Origin: Vibrio salinus
GTDB lineage: Bacteria; Pseudomonadota; Gammaproteobacteria; Enterobacterales; Vibrionaceae
DNA: 64,000 bases
Reading direction: 5' to 3'
Assembly (NCBI RefSeq): GCF_021272385.1
Contig: NZ_JAJSDZ010000005.1
Location: 310,001-374,000, forward strand
The notes under the pieces were generated by a model. The model was not told where the DNA came from, did not search any database, and saw only the letters and a list, made by a program, of their open reading frames with translations. Within the stretch, counting starts at the first letter, position 1. The number at the start of each line of letters is the position of its first letter. Below, piece after piece: positions 53,529 through 63,258 of this stretch. Both the position numbers and the translations under genes were made by a program.

Positions 53529-54074
53529 ATGAAACAACTCATCGACTTTATCCCGCTAATTATCTTTTTCGGCCTGTACAAACTTTATGATATCTACGTT
53601 GCGACCGGTGCCCTTATCGTTGCAACCGCTCTTCAAATCATCATTACCTATTTCCTTTACCGCAAAGTAGAAAAAATTCAGTTAATCACTTTCGTACTGG
53701 TGGCGGTTTTCGGGGGAATGACCATATTCCTTCACGACGATAACTTCATTAAATGGAAAGTCACTATTGTGTACCTTGTTTTTGCCGGGGGACTAACGAT
53801 CAGTCATTTAATGGGTAAATCAGCAATCAAAGGCATGCTTGGTAAAGAAATTCATCTTCCAGAAGCGGTCTGGGCAAAAGTAAACTGGGCATGGGTCGGC
53901 TATTTTCTTCTATGCGCCATCGTTAATGTATATATCGCTTTCCGTCTTCCTCTGGATGTCTGGGTCAACTTTAAAGTATTCGGTCTGTTAATCTCCACAC
54001 TGATTTTCACTGTATTGACCGGTGCCTATATTTATAAACACCTCCCCAAAGAAACAAAAGATACTGAGCAATAA
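53529..54074 (+). CDS. yciB: Inner membrane septation protein YciB (IspZ)
   Basis: 181 residues, five hydrophobic helices, identical in layout to E. coli YciB (179). Begins [21 protein letters not shown]; contains [25 protein letters not shown] and [17 protein letters not shown]. YciB interacts with envelope and division proteins and affects membrane synthesis. AGGAAT lies ten bases before the ATG. A terminator follows, then yciA and yciI, the usual neighbours. Confidence 0.95.
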   Translation: MKQLIDFIPLIIFFGLYKLYDIYVATGALIVATALQIIITYFLYRKVEKIQLITFVLVAVFGGMTIFLHDDNFIKWKVTIVYLVFAGGLTISHLMGKSAIKGMLGKEIHLPEAVWAKVNWAWVGYFLLCAIVNVYIAFRLPLDVWVNFKVFGLLISTLIFTVLTGAYIYKHLPKETKDTEQ

Positions 54075-54130
54075 GTTACTTACAATATTCACAATTAATC
54101 AGTAACCGTTATAATAATGGCTGATTTTAG

Positions 54131-54158
54131 GCCAAGAGATGGGTTCTCTTGGCTTTTT
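54131..54158 (+). terminator. Terminator of yciB
   Basis: GCCAAGAGA (54131-54139), loop, TCTCTTGGC (54145-54153), five T. Confidence 0.93.
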
Positions 54159-54197
54159 CGCTCATAGAGCCAATGTGATTGTTTACGGAATAACAAA

Positions 54198-54593
54198 ATG
54201 ACGACAAATGTTGATGCTCCAAAGGGGCAACTTTTGCTCAGAACTTTAGCCATGCCAGCCGATACCAATGCAAATGGTGATATCTTTGGTGGCTGGATTA
54301 TGTCTCAAATTGACTTAGCGGGCGGAATTCTTGCCAAAGAAATTTCCAGCGGCCGGACAGTAACGGTTTCAGTGTCGGGAATTACCTTTAAAAAGCCGGT
54401 CAAGGTTGGCGATGTAGTCTGTATTTATGGCGACTGTATTAACATCGGCCGCTCCTCCATGTCCATAGAGCTGGAAGTCTGGGTTAAACCCGTCAAAAAA
54501 GACGGTGTGGGTGATCGTTTTATGGTTTGTGATGCAACCTTTAACTATGTTGCCATCGATGGTGAAGGCAGACCCCGCACTATTGAAAAATAA
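54198..54593 (+). CDS. yciA: Acyl-CoA thioesterase YciA
   Basis: 131 residues, hot-dog fold. GDIFGGWIMSQIDLAGGI (about 28-45) has the catalytic Asp, and VCIYGDCINIGRSSM the CoA-binding strand. It hydrolyses a range of acyl-CoAs and is a house-cleaning enzyme. Good fit to E. coli YciA (132 residues). ATG 54198 without a strong SD. Confidence 0.94.
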   Translation: MTTNVDAPKGQLLLRTLAMPADTNANGDIFGGWIMSQIDLAGGILAKEISSGRTVTVSVSGITFKKPVKVGDVVCIYGDCINIGRSSMSIELEVWVKPVKKDGVGDRFMVCDATFNYVAIDGEGRPRTIEK

Positions 54594-54727
54594 ATTATGC
54601 TTTAACATAAATGAAAAGCTGAGATAATGCTTGTATATTATATGCATATGTCATTGTTAACGTCTGAACTCTCCGGTTCACCCGTAGAATATGAATTGAA
54701 TTTTTACGTCAAATAAGGATTTTGTTT

Positions 54728-55024
54728 ATGTGGTATGTTATTTTTTCTGAGGATATCGAACACTCATTAGAAAAACGGATGAGTGTTCGTCCAAAACATC
54801 TGGAACGCCTGGAAAAACTAAAAAATGAAGGACGTCTTCTCACTGCCGGCCCTATGCCTGCAATTGATTCAGAAAATCCGGGTGAAGCAGGTTTTACAGG
54901 GTCTACTGTAATTGCAGATTTTGACTCGTTAGAATCCGCGAAAACCTGGGCTGATGCGGATCCTTACGTTGATGCAGGAGTATATGCTTCTGTCATTGTA
55001 AAACCATACAAACAAGTATTTTAA
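54728..55024 (+). CDS. yciI: YciI family protein
   Basis: 98 residues from ATG 54728 (AAGGA eight bases upstream), same length as E. coli YciI; a TTG two codons earlier is unlikely. [53 protein letters not shown] and [13 protein letters not shown]. Dimeric alpha/beta (ferredoxin-like) with the conserved His-Asp pair; proposed muconolactone isomerase-like activity but no proven role. aspS starts two bases after the stop. Confidence 0.94.
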   Translation: MWYVIFSEDIEHSLEKRMSVRPKHLERLEKLKNEGRLLTAGPMPAIDSENPGEAGFTGSTVIADFDSLESAKTWADADPYVDAGVYASVIVKPYKQVF

Positions 55025-55026
55025 TT

Positions 55027-55428
55027 ATGCTATTAAAACGTTTTATCGTTATTTTCCTTTCTCTCTTTATTTTTGCATGTAGTTCCTCAAGCAATGAAGA
55101 AAAACAACTGGAGTTACTGGCAATGAACCGGGCCAGTTTAATTGAAGCGGAATTACCTATCGAAGTGGGACCACTTCATATCATGAGAGCCAGCGCAAAT
55201 AAAAACATTGTCGAAATCATGATGATTTATAACTCTGACAGTAAAGGGGCAAAACCGATAAAACAAGTATTAGCGCAAAGCATTCACTATTACTGTTCAG
55301 ACAAAACAACACTTACCAATCTCGATATTGGTCTCACATACCGCATAAAAATGCGCAATCCGCGGGGCCAGTTAATGATTGATAAAATCATTAACAAACA
55401 AACCTGTGAACCTTTCAATCGTAAGTGA
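55027..55428 (+). CDS. aspS: Type II secretion pilotin AspS (GspS-beta)
   Basis: 133 residues. Lipobox FACS (Cys at about 18) after a signal peptide (MLLKRFIVIFLSLFIFA). The mature part follows AspS/GspS-beta: LELLAMNRASLIEAELPIEV, MMIYNSDSKGAKPIKQVL, HYYCSDKTT, IGLTYRIKMRNPRGQL, NKQTC. The two mature cysteines (YYC and QTC) match the disulfide of this pilotin. It brings the secretin GspD to the outer membrane. No gsp gene is near. It follows yciI by two bases. In V. cholerae, as I remember, aspS is next to metE as here (one gene between). Confidence 0.82.
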   Translation: MLLKRFIVIFLSLFIFACSSSSNEEKQLELLAMNRASLIEAELPIEVGPLHIMRASANKNIVEIMMIYNSDSKGAKPIKQVLAQSIHYYCSDKTTLTNLDIGLTYRIKMRNPRGQLMIDKIINKQTCEPFNRK

Positions 55429-55433
55429 TCAAG

Positions 55434-55457
55434 TAATGGCCTCTTTTGAGGCCATTA
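55434..55457 (+). terminator. Hairpin after aspS
   Basis: TAATGGCCTC (55434-55443), TTTT, GAGGCCATTA (55448-55457); perfect ten-base stem, no T-run after it. Likely transcript end for convergent genes. Confidence 0.65.
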
Positions 55458-55469
55458 TACTTATACTAC

Positions 55470-57770
55470 TCAGTCATCACAGACTAATTCCTCTGTGCTT
55501 ATTGCATAGTTTTCAAATTCACAGACCGGAACAGGCTTGCTATAAAAATAGCCCTGATACAGAAAACATCCGTTTTCTTCCAGATAATGCTTCTGCTCAG
55601 CGGTTTCGACGCCCTCAGCAATCACATTTAACCCTAAAGAACGGGCCATGAGAATAATAGTTTTCACTATCGACTGATCATTTAAATCGTCTTCCAGATC
55701 ATCAATAAACGACCGATCAATTTTTAACTGACTCAATGGTAAACGTTTAAGGTACTGAAGCGAAGAATAGCCGGTTCCAAAGTCATCAAGTGAGAGTAGT
55801 ACACCGAGTCTTTTCAGCGCTTCAACCTGAGAAACTGTCTTCTCCATGTTGTCAACGAACAACGTCTCTGTAAGCTCAATTTTCAATTTCCCGGGATCGA
55901 TATGATAACGTTTAATCAACAGGCTGACTTCAGCGACGAACCCCGGCTGACAAAACTGTTTGTAACTGACATTGACAGCCAACGTTAGATTCTTTGTTCT
56001 GTCGTCTTTCATCCAGTGGCTAAGCTGTTCACACGATTTTTCCAGTACCCACTCACCAATAGGAATAATTAACCCCGTATCCTCAGCAATTGGGATAAAC
56101 CGCTCCGGATTAATTAAACCTTTTTTCGGATGTTTCCAGCGAATCAGCACTTCCCCCCCAATAACATGATTAAGATGGTCAACCTGAGGCTGATAAAATA
56201 ATTCGAATTGCTGTTCCTGCAATGCGGTACGCAGTTCTTTCTCGAGCCGAATCCGGGTCGTCATGTCTTTATGCATCTGGGGGTTATAAAAACAGACTGA
56301 ATTTTTCCCGGATTGTTTCGCCTGATACATTGAGATATCGGCTTGCTTCATTAATTCAGATGCTGATACATTGCTATCATTAAATAAAATAATTCCGATA
56401 CTGGCACTGCTATTAAACTGATGCTTATTAATACTGTAAGGGGATGCCAGAGCCTTCAGTATTTTATTACTTACTGTTTTTGATTTTATGGAGGCTTCGA
56501 CTTCCGTCACCCCCATTCCTGACAAAATAATAATAAATTCATCGCCACCGATACGAGCCAGCGTATCTCCCATCCGGATACAGCCCCGGATACGGGAAGC
56601 GGCCTGTTGAAGTAAAAAATCGCCATATTCGTGACCATGGGTATCATTAACGGTTTTAAAGTTATCGATATCAATGAACAACAAAGCATTATAAAACGAA
56701 TTACGGTCACACATAGCAATCGACTGATTTAACCGATCCACTAACAACCGCCGGTTTGGCAATAACGTCAACGAATCGTAATAAGCAAGCTGAGTAATTT
56801 TATCTTCGTGTTCTTTCCTGTCAGTAATATCCTGAACAAAACCTGAAATTTTACAGGGCTCTCCATCATCGCCATAAATCACTTTTCCACGGCATTCAAT
56901 CCAACGAATTTTATCATCCGCCTGACGAAGAATCTGACATTCAATATGATGTTCCAGACCAGTATCAAAGCTTCGTTTCATTGAACTTAAAAAAGGTTGC
57001 CGAAATTCGTCATTCATAATGCTGCAAAGGGTCTTTGTCCCAGCAACCTGACTATCGGGAATTCCCAGCAGACTGTATACCTGAGGCGACCAGTTTGCTA
57101 CGTTCCCTTTGTATGGAAATGACCAGTGCGCAATCTTTGCATAATCCATCGCCTGCTGTAAGCGTTGCTCACTCTCAGATAACTTACTGAATGTAATGGC
57201 TCCGGCTTTAATTTCCCTCATCAGACGTATTGTATTGGCAGCCAAGCTTTTGTAGGCAGTTAATATGACATTAATGGTCGCTTTCGCATCATCGTGCATC
57301 TGCAAATCCACCCATCTGGCTGCGACTTCTGGCGACATCCCCTCACGCACGGCTTCAACCAATAATGCCATTCGTTTATCACTTTCCAGAATGTGTGAAG
57401 CCAGCCAGCTAGCCAGAAATGACAACAATTCTTCAATCCAGACCTCTTCCGGATAGTGATTCACATTGGCTTTTAAACGGTTAATGGTCTGTATGAAATG
57501 GTGGTGACTTTCCTGATGTTCGCTCGTATGCGATGTATCCGGTAATTTTTCGAGCCAGAAATGATCCTCTGTTTCAAAGTGGTAAATTGCATAATCGATA
57601 AGCTCATCAATTAACACATCGAAGTCAACGTGAGAACTTTCCAGCGCCATGTATCCGGCCACTTTATTTAATATCTGAACCAGCTTCTTATGTTGCTGAT
57701 CGATCTCATAAACTCCGGTATTAAAACTGTTATTCCAGGGAAAGATATCTACACGATGCGCTATTTCCAT
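55470..57770 (-). CDS. Bacteriohemerythrin-PAS-GGDEF-EAL protein (c-di-GMP turnover)
   Basis: 766 residues. Residues about 10-140 are a hemerythrin: YEIDQQHKK, HFETEDHF, HQESHHHF and HILESDK give the His/Glu/Asp di-iron ligands. About 205-320 is a PAS domain (WSPQVYSLLG, FVQDITDRK with PAC end). About 330-490 a GGDEF domain with intact GGDEF and an upstream RMGD inhibitory site. About 505-745 an EAL domain with EVL in place of EAL, plus NVSYKQF, LDDFGTGYSSL and AEGVET. Both domains could be active. The hemerythrin can bind O2 or NO-related ligands, so c-di-GMP level may follow oxygen or redox. Stands alone between aspS and metE, opposite to aspS. Confidence 0.93.
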   Translation of the reverse strand: MEIAHRVDIFPWNNSFNTGVYEIDQQHKKLVQILNKVAGYMALESSHVDFDVLIDELIDYAIYHFETEDHFWLEKLPDTSHTSEHQESHHHFIQTINRLKANVNHYPEEVWIEELLSFLASWLASHILESDKRMALLVEAVREGMSPEVAARWVDLQMHDDAKATINVILTAYKSLAANTIRLMREIKAGAITFSKLSESEQRLQQAMDYAKIAHWSFPYKGNVANWSPQVYSLLGIPDSQVAGTKTLCSIMNDEFRQPFLSSMKRSFDTGLEHHIECQILRQADDKIRWIECRGKVIYGDDGEPCKISGFVQDITDRKEHEDKITQLAYYDSLTLLPNRRLLVDRLNQSIAMCDRNSFYNALLFIDIDNFKTVNDTHGHEYGDFLLQQAASRIRGCIRMGDTLARIGGDEFIIILSGMGVTEVEASIKSKTVSNKILKALASPYSINKHQFNSSASIGIILFNDSNVSASELMKQADISMYQAKQSGKNSVCFYNPQMHKDMTTRIRLEKELRTALQEQQFELFYQPQVDHLNHVIGGEVLIRWKHPKKGLINPERFIPIAEDTGLIIPIGEWVLEKSCEQLSHWMKDDRTKNLTLAVNVSYKQFCQPGFVAEVSLLIKRYHIDPGKLKIELTETLFVDNMEKTVSQVEALKRLGVLLSLDDFGTGYSSLQYLKRLPLSQLKIDRSFIDDLEDDLNDQSIVKTIILMARSLGLNVIAEGVETAEQKHYLEENGCFLYQGYFYSKPVPVCEFENYAISTEELVCDD

Positions 57771-58014
57771 ACTGCGGCAACCTTTTATCTATTCTTAATT
57801 GATTCAACCATCTGACAAATTTATTAAAGCTCATAGAACACGCCAAGTCGAGTATTCCCAGATGACAGATTGGAATATGTGATATATGACACCAGAAGAA
57901 TAAGGCTGACACAGGTTACATTTTCCCTCTTCAGATGCTCGACAGACTTTTATAACCTTTATTACCAATAAAAAATAGCCCGCATATGCAGGCTATATCA
58001 TATAATAAAAAAAG

Positions 58015-60297
58015 TTAAGCTAATTCTTTACGTAATACTCTGGCCGCAGCCACCATATTTTTTAATGCGGCTCTCGTTTCAGTCCAGCCCCGGGTTTTCA
58101 GTCCGCAGTCCGGGTTAACCCAAAGACGCTGATGTGGAATCAACTTTGCGGCTTTTCTCAGTAAAGATGTCATCCACTCAACATCCGGAACATTCGGAGA
58201 GTGAATGTCATACACTCCAGGACCAATCTCATTCGGATAGCGGAATTCTCTGAACGCGTCCAGCAGTGCCATATTAGAACGAGACGTTTCAATGGTAATA
58301 ACATCTGCATCCAAAGCAGATACTGACTCAATGATTTCATTAAACTCACTGTAACACATATGAGTATGAATTTGAGTCTCCGGCCAGGCAGACGCAGCAG
58401 ACAACCGAAATGCTCTCACCGCCCAGTCCAGATAAGCCTGATGTTCCGTCTGTTTAATTGGTAATCCTTCGCGTAATGCCGGTTCATCAATCTGAATAAT
58501 ACCGATTCCGGCTTTCTGCAAATCATCAACCTCATCTTTAAGTGCCAGAGCAATCTGGAGTGCAACCGTTTCCCGGGAAACATCTTCACGGGGGAAAGTC
58601 CAGCCAAGAATGGTCACCGGACCGGTAAGCATCCCTTTCACCGGTCTTTTCGTTAATGACTGAGCGTACTGGCTCCACTCGACCGTCATCGGTGCCGGAC
58701 GAGTAACATCTTCAACCACTATCGCCGGTTTAACACAACGGGAACCATAACTTTGAACCCATCCGAATTTTGTCGTCTGAAATCCGGAAAGGTTTTCAGC
58801 GAAATACTCCACCATATCATTTCGCTCTGCTTCACCATGTACCAGAACGTCTAAATCCAATGCTTCCTGCTCACGGATTGTTCTGGCAATTTCCTGCTGA
58901 ATAGCCGTTTTATACTCATTTTCAGCCAGCCTGCCCTGTCTGAATGCACTGCGCGTTTTCCGGATATCATCCGTCTGAGGAAACGATCCGATAGTTGTTG
59001 TCGGTAGCAGTGGCAATTTCAGCTCTTCCTGCTGATAAGAAACCCGATCACTGTAATCCAGTTTGCGTACACTGTTAGCAGCCGTAAGTCCAGCAATCCT
59101 TTCTGCCACTTCTTTTTTGTTAACACGTACATTTTTTTGCCGCTGACGGACAGGGATGCTGTACTCCTCGCAAGCCTTTTGGGCTTTTTCATTCCCATCA
59201 AGCGCTTCGCTCAGTAACCGGACTTCTTCAAGCTTCTGATAGGCGAATGCAAACCAGGATCCGGTTTCTACGGATAACGTTTTTTCCAGGGTTAAATCTA
59301 CCGGACTATGAAGTAATGAGCATGAAGAACCTATCCAGAACTCACGCTCACTAAAATCATTCAGAACAGGAGTAAGCACTGAAAGCCATTTATCCAAATC
59401 TGCTTTCCAGACATTACGCCCATTGATGACACCAAGTGAAATAATCCAGGATGCCGGTAATGTTGCAAGCGCATCAGATAACTGCTGCGGAGCGGTAACC
59501 AGATCCAGATGGAGGCCATCCACTTTCAGTTCTCCGATGGTTTCCAGAACATGACCGACACCACTAAAATATGTTGCCAATAGCAGTTTTACTGATCCCG
59601 ACAGTGATTCGTATGTTGGTTTAAACAGATCGAGCCAACTCTCATCCAGTTCCAGAGCCAGAATTGGCTCATCAATCTGAACCCAGTCAACACCAAGTTG
59701 CTTTATTCGTTCTAAAATAACCCGGTAAGCGTCAACCAGTGCAGGTAACAAAGCTTTTTTATCAAACGATTTATCCGTTTCATTACCCAGATAAAGATAC
59801 GTTAAAGGACCAATCAGTACAGGCTTTACTTGATGCCCTAAAGATTGTGCTTCCTGAATTTCATCAAATAGCTGCGTCCACGAGACTTCAAACTTATCAT
59901 CTTGTGAAAATTCCGGAACAATATAATGATAATTGGTGTTAAACCACTTTGTCATATCAGAGGCGGCCCGGTTCGAACAACCACAACCTGATCCTTCCTT
60001 ACCCCGGGCAATCGAAAACAGTGTGTCTAACGAAAGTGTCTGGCTGCGGTGACGAGCCGGGATATGACCTAGTAGCAAAGAGGTATTCAGCACGTGATCA
60101 TACCAGGCAAAATCCCCGACAGTAACGTAACCTAATCCACTTTCTTTTTGTTTGGTCCAGTTATGACGACGTATCGTCTGCCCGGCACTTTCAAGTTCTT
60201 GCTGGGAAATTTCACCACGCCAGTAACGTTCAAGAGCAAATTTTAATTCTCTGTGCTCACCAATACGAGGGAAACCTAAAATATGTGTTGTAACCAT
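58015..60297 (-). CDS. metE: Cobalamin-independent methionine synthase
   Basis: About 760 residues from the ATG at 60297 ([13 protein letters not shown]), which has GGAG nine bases upstream; the frame is open 23 codons further, but those residues are not MetE. E. coli MetE has 753. N-terminal barrel (folate binding) and C-terminal catalytic barrel with zinc ligands in HTHMCYSEF and [11 protein letters not shown] (His, Cys, Cys). [16 protein letters not shown] and [16 protein letters not shown] hold the homocysteine and folate sites. It transfers the methyl group from methyltetrahydrofolate triglutamate to homocysteine. Upstream MetJ and MetR sites match its regulation. Confidence 0.96.
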   Translation of the reverse strand: MVTTHILGFPRIGEHRELKFALERYWRGEISQQELESAGQTIRRHNWTKQKESGLGYVTVGDFAWYDHVLNTSLLLGHIPARHRSQTLSLDTLFSIARGKEGSGCGCSNRAASDMTKWFNTNYHYIVPEFSQDDKFEVSWTQLFDEIQEAQSLGHQVKPVLIGPLTYLYLGNETDKSFDKKALLPALVDAYRVILERIKQLGVDWVQIDEPILALELDESWLDLFKPTYESLSGSVKLLLATYFSGVGHVLETIGELKVDGLHLDLVTAPQQLSDALATLPASWIISLGVINGRNVWKADLDKWLSVLTPVLNDFSEREFWIGSSCSLLHSPVDLTLEKTLSVETGSWFAFAYQKLEEVRLLSEALDGNEKAQKACEEYSIPVRQRQKNVRVNKKEVAERIAGLTAANSVRKLDYSDRVSYQQEELKLPLLPTTTIGSFPQTDDIRKTRSAFRQGRLAENEYKTAIQQEIARTIREQEALDLDVLVHGEAERNDMVEYFAENLSGFQTTKFGWVQSYGSRCVKPAIVVEDVTRPAPMTVEWSQYAQSLTKRPVKGMLTGPVTILGWTFPREDVSRETVALQIALALKDEVDDLQKAGIGIIQIDEPALREGLPIKQTEHQAYLDWAVRAFRLSAASAWPETQIHTHMCYSEFNEIIESVSALDADVITIETSRSNMALLDAFREFRYPNEIGPGVYDIHSPNVPDVEWMTSLLRKAAKLIPHQRLWVNPDCGLKTRGWTETRAALKNMVAAARVLRKELA

Positions 60298-60316
60298 TGT
60301 CCAATCTCCATGAAAT

Positions 60317-60332
60317 AGATGTCTAGATGGCT
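60317..60332. promoter_or_regulatory. MetJ operator of metE (two met boxes)
   Basis: AGATGTCT (60317-60324) and AGATGGCT (60325-60332) are two adjacent copies of the AGACGTCT met box, 20 bases before the metE start codon. MetJ with S-adenosylmethionine binds such pairs. Confidence 0.85.
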
Positions 60333-60386
60333 TTATCTTGGCTAAGTTACCCAAATTCGACAACATCTAAATATTCAACGGGACAT

Positions 60387-60399
60387 TGAATAAAATTCA
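60387..60399. promoter_or_regulatory. MetR site in the metE-metR region
   Basis: TGAA-TAAAA-TTCA is a perfect match to TGAA-N5-TTCA. It lies between the divergent metE and metR genes, about 90 bases from metE. Confidence 0.85.
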
Positions 60400-60462
60400 T
60401 GTTGATATTTTAAAAATGAAAAACAATACACTTTATCCGACAAAATAGTTTACATTCTCACC

Positions 60463-60479
60463 ATAACTTCGTAAGTTAT
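60463..60479. promoter_or_regulatory. 17-base palindrome before metR
   Basis: ATAACTT (60463-60469) and AAGTTAT (60473-60479) with CGT between, 36 bases before the metR start. It does not match MetJ or MetR boxes. Confidence 0.4.
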
Positions 60480-60514
60480 TCTCATCATGTCAGCCATAAT
60501 CATAAAAATAAATC

Positions 60515-61426
60515 ATGTTAGAAATAAAACATCTTAAAACACTCATGTCTCTCAGAGATACCGGTTCTCTGACTGCTACCGCCACTGCTTTACATCTGAC
60601 TCAGTCGGCGTTGTCTCATCAGATTAAAGATCTGGAATCGAGACTTGGCAGTCAGTTGTTCTTAAGAAAAACCAGACCGGTAAAATTTACGTCTGAAGGT
60701 GAAATATTGCTCAATCTCGCCGATGACGTGTTACCGAAACTAGCCCGGGCAGAAAACGAACTTGCCAGCCTGAAAGAAGATGTCAACGGACGGTTGCATA
60801 TGGCAATCGAATGTCATTCCTGCTTTCAGTGGCTTATGCCGGCATTACGTGAGTATCAGATCACCTGGCCCAGTGTCACTCTGGACTTTTCTTCCGGCTT
60901 TGGGTTCGAACCCCTGCCAGCGCTTCTTGCCGGAGAATTGGATCTGGTCATCACATCCGATATTCTCCCACGCTCTGAAGTCCACTATGAGCCCTTGTTT
61001 GATTTTGAAATGCGGCTTATAACCTCATCGAATCACCCACTTGCAGAAAAAGAATCGATCATACCCGGCGATCTGGCGGAAGAGACGATGCTCTCCTACC
61101 CTGTACAAAAACAACGTCTGGATGTGGTCAAGCATTTCCTGCAACCAGCAGGAATAGAACCCCATAAATGGAAGCAGGCAGATAATACTTTAATGCTGGT
61201 ACAGATGGTGTCTGCCGGCCTTGGCGTTGCAGCGCTGCCAAACTGGGCAATCAGTGAATTTTCCCGTCAGGGACTCATTGTCAGTAAACCGCTGGGTAAA
61301 GGCTTATGGCGTCGTCTCTTTGCTGCGGTCAGACACAGTGATAAAGACAAACGATACCTTCAGGCATTCTTTGCTACGGCCCGTCAGCAAAGTAAAACAC
61401 ACCTGGATGGCATAAAAATGGCGTAA
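60515..61426 (+). CDS. metR: LysR-type regulator MetR
   Basis: 303 residues, matching E. coli MetR (317) from MLEIKHLKTLMSLRDTGSL through the helix-turn-helix TALHLTQSALSHQIKDLE, to the effector domain with AIECHSCFQWLMPALREYQ and LPNWAISEF. MetR with homocysteine activates metE, which is divergent. The ATG at 60515 has no strong SD. A terminator follows. Full length. Confidence 0.95.
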   Translation: MLEIKHLKTLMSLRDTGSLTATATALHLTQSALSHQIKDLESRLGSQLFLRKTRPVKFTSEGEILLNLADDVLPKLARAENELASLKEDVNGRLHMAIECHSCFQWLMPALREYQITWPSVTLDFSSGFGFEPLPALLAGELDLVITSDILPRSEVHYEPLFDFEMRLITSSNHPLAEKESIIPGDLAEETMLSYPVQKQRLDVVKHFLQPAGIEPHKWKQADNTLMLVQMVSAGLGVAALPNWAISEFSRQGLIVSKPLGKGLWRRLFAAVRHSDKDKRYLQAFFATARQQSKTHLDGIKMA

Positions 61427-61431
61427 AAATA

Positions 61432-61468
61432 AAAAACCGGCATGACCATCACCTGTCAGCCGGTTTTT
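61432..61468. terminator. Terminator between metR and the ABC ATPase gene
   Basis: AAAAACCGGC (61432-61441) pairs with GCCGGTTTTT (61459-61468), with TGAC/GTCA extending the stem. Usable in both directions. Confidence 0.92.
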
Positions 61469-61492
61469 AATATGGTTTTGTAGCAAAAGAAA

Positions 61493-62245
61493 TCAGAGCA
61501 CTTTTGCTAAAAACTGTTTCAAACGAGGATGAGCCGGATTATCAAATACTTTATCCGGAGAGTCATCAACCAGCAATGCACCGTCTTCCATAAATAACAC
61601 CCGATCAGCCACTTCTTTTGCAAAGCCCATTTCGTGTGTCACTATGGCCATGGTCATGCCTTCTTTAGCAAGCCCTTTAATCACATCCAGAACTTCTCCG
61701 ACCATCTCAGGGTCAAGTGCAGATGTCGGTTCATCAAACAACATAAGATCTGGTTGCATCGCAAGAGAACGGGCAATGGCCACACGCTGCTGCTGACCAC
61801 CAGATAAATGAGAAGGATAGTTATTCATGCGATCAGCAAGACCAACCCGCTTCATTAGAGATTTAGCTTCTTCCTCTACCTGCTTAAGCGGTCTTTTCGC
61901 CACTTTCAACGGTGCGAGCATGACATTCTCTAATGCCGTTTTATGTGGAAACAGATTGAAACTCTGAAATACCATACCAACATTCTGACGCAACTGGTTA
62001 ATGTTTGTTGATTTATCGTACATATCAACACCATCAACAAAAATCGAACCGCTGCTAATCTCTTCCAACTGATTCAGTGTTCTCAAAAATGTCGATTTAC
62101 CGGAACCTGAAGGCCCGATAATAGCCACAACTTCACCGCGTTTTATCGATGCTGTGACCGATTTCAGTGCATGGCAACCGTTTGAATAGAACTTATCTAC
62201 CTCGGTCGCGACTACCATATCCGTTCCGTCATATTCTCTAGTCAC
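61493..62245 (-). CDS. Polar amino acid ABC transporter ATPase
   Basis: 250 residues. HisP/GlnQ class: Walker [33 protein letters not shown] (class-typical), signature [16 protein letters not shown], Walker [17 protein letters not shown]-loop [15 protein letters not shown]. Start ATG 62245, overlapping the permease gene by eight bases. The N-terminal [16 protein letters not shown] is longer than in many homologues. Confidence 0.95.
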   Translation of the reverse strand: MTREYDGTDMVVATEVDKFYSNGCHALKSVTASIKRGEVVAIIGPSGSGKSTFLRTLNQLEEISSGSIFVDGVDMYDKSTNINQLRQNVGMVFQSFNLFPHKTALENVMLAPLKVAKRPLKQVEEEAKSLMKRVGLADRMNNYPSHLSGGQQQRVAIARSLAMQPDLMLFDEPTSALDPEMVGEVLDVIKGLAKEGMTMAIVTHEMGFAKEVADRVLFMEDGALLVDDSPDKVFDNPAHPRLKQFLAKVL

Positions 62246-63182
62246 TGGCTGATAACCTCTTTTCTAAACGTTGTATTGCCCAGGATAAACTACCTGTTAC
62301 CACTAAATACAAAGCAGCAACAGTAAACCATACTTCAAACGGCGCAAAACTACCACTTACCACTTCCCGTCCGGCTTTTGTCAGATCGGTAATGGAAATA
62401 ACAGAAACCAGCGAAGAATCTTTAATCAGGTTAATAAATTGTCCGGCTAGTGGCGGCAGCGTTCTTTTAAAAGCCTGAGGAAGCACAACGTACGTCATCG
62501 CCTGAGAGTATGTCATCCCGAGTGAACGAGCGGCTTCCATCTGACCAACAGCGACCGATTGTATCCCGGCACGAATGATTTCAACAACATAGGCACCGGT
62601 AAAGATTGACAGGGCAACGACACCCGCAGTAAAACGATCAAGGTTTAACACCGTTCCAATAAAGAAATAGACAATAAAAATCTGAACCAGTAACGGCGTT
62701 CCACGAATAATTTCAACATAGGTCAGGGATAAATTCCGGGCCGTAATGTTTTTCGATACCCTCATTAATCCAAAAATCAGCCCCAGAATAATGGCGAAAA
62801 ACAGAGAAATAAACGATATTTTTACTGTTACCCATAATCCATTTGCGATAGGCCCGAATTTCCATTCTTTCAGATAAGCGACCGTATCCCCTTCAAAGAT
62901 CAAATCACCATCACCAACCGCTAACTTGTCATATTTTTTTATAACCTGTGGTGTATCCTGATTATCGAACTGGATTGTCAACGTCCCGTTATTCAGCGAG
63001 GCAACCCCATCCGACTCAGCCCGAATGCTTTGCATCTCGGTATTAATGACGTATGGCCACAACCTTTCCCAGTGCCAGTTATAATTAATGGTCTTACCTG
63101 AGAAGTAGATACCGCCAACCAATATCAACATGATAAGAACATACAGGCCATGTCCTATCAGGCGACCGGATTTAGAATTCAT
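62238..63182 (-). CDS. Polar amino acid ABC transporter permease with periplasmic insertion
   Basis: 314 residues, about 80-90 more than a usual HisM/GlnP permease. One N-terminal helix (about 11-30), a hydrophilic, beta-rich stretch (about 31-110, including [19 protein letters not shown]), then the standard permease with [19 protein letters not shown] and [20 protein letters not shown] and the EAA loop [20 protein letters not shown]. Some polar amino acid permeases carry such a loop; its role is not known to me. Between ATPase (overlap eight bases) and binding protein (76 bases). Confidence 0.92.
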   Translation of the reverse strand: MNSKSGRLIGHGLYVLIMLILVGGIYFSGKTINYNWHWERLWPYVINTEMQSIRAESDGVASLNNGTLTIQFDNQDTPQVIKKYDKLAVGDGDLIFEGDTVAYLKEWKFGPIANGLWVTVKISFISLFFAIILGLIFGLMRVSKNITARNLSLTYVEIIRGTPLLVQIFIVYFFIGTVLNLDRFTAGVVALSIFTGAYVVEIIRAGIQSVAVGQMEAARSLGMTYSQAMTYVVLPQAFKRTLPPLAGQFINLIKDSSLVSVISITDLTKAGREVVSGSFAPFEVWFTVAALYLVVTGSLSWAIQRLEKRLSASD

Positions 63183-63258
63183 TACAAAATTACTCTTACT
63201 TTATAGATAAAGTCGAGCAGACTTTCGTCTGCTCAACACTTTAGGAATTGTCTCTGAT

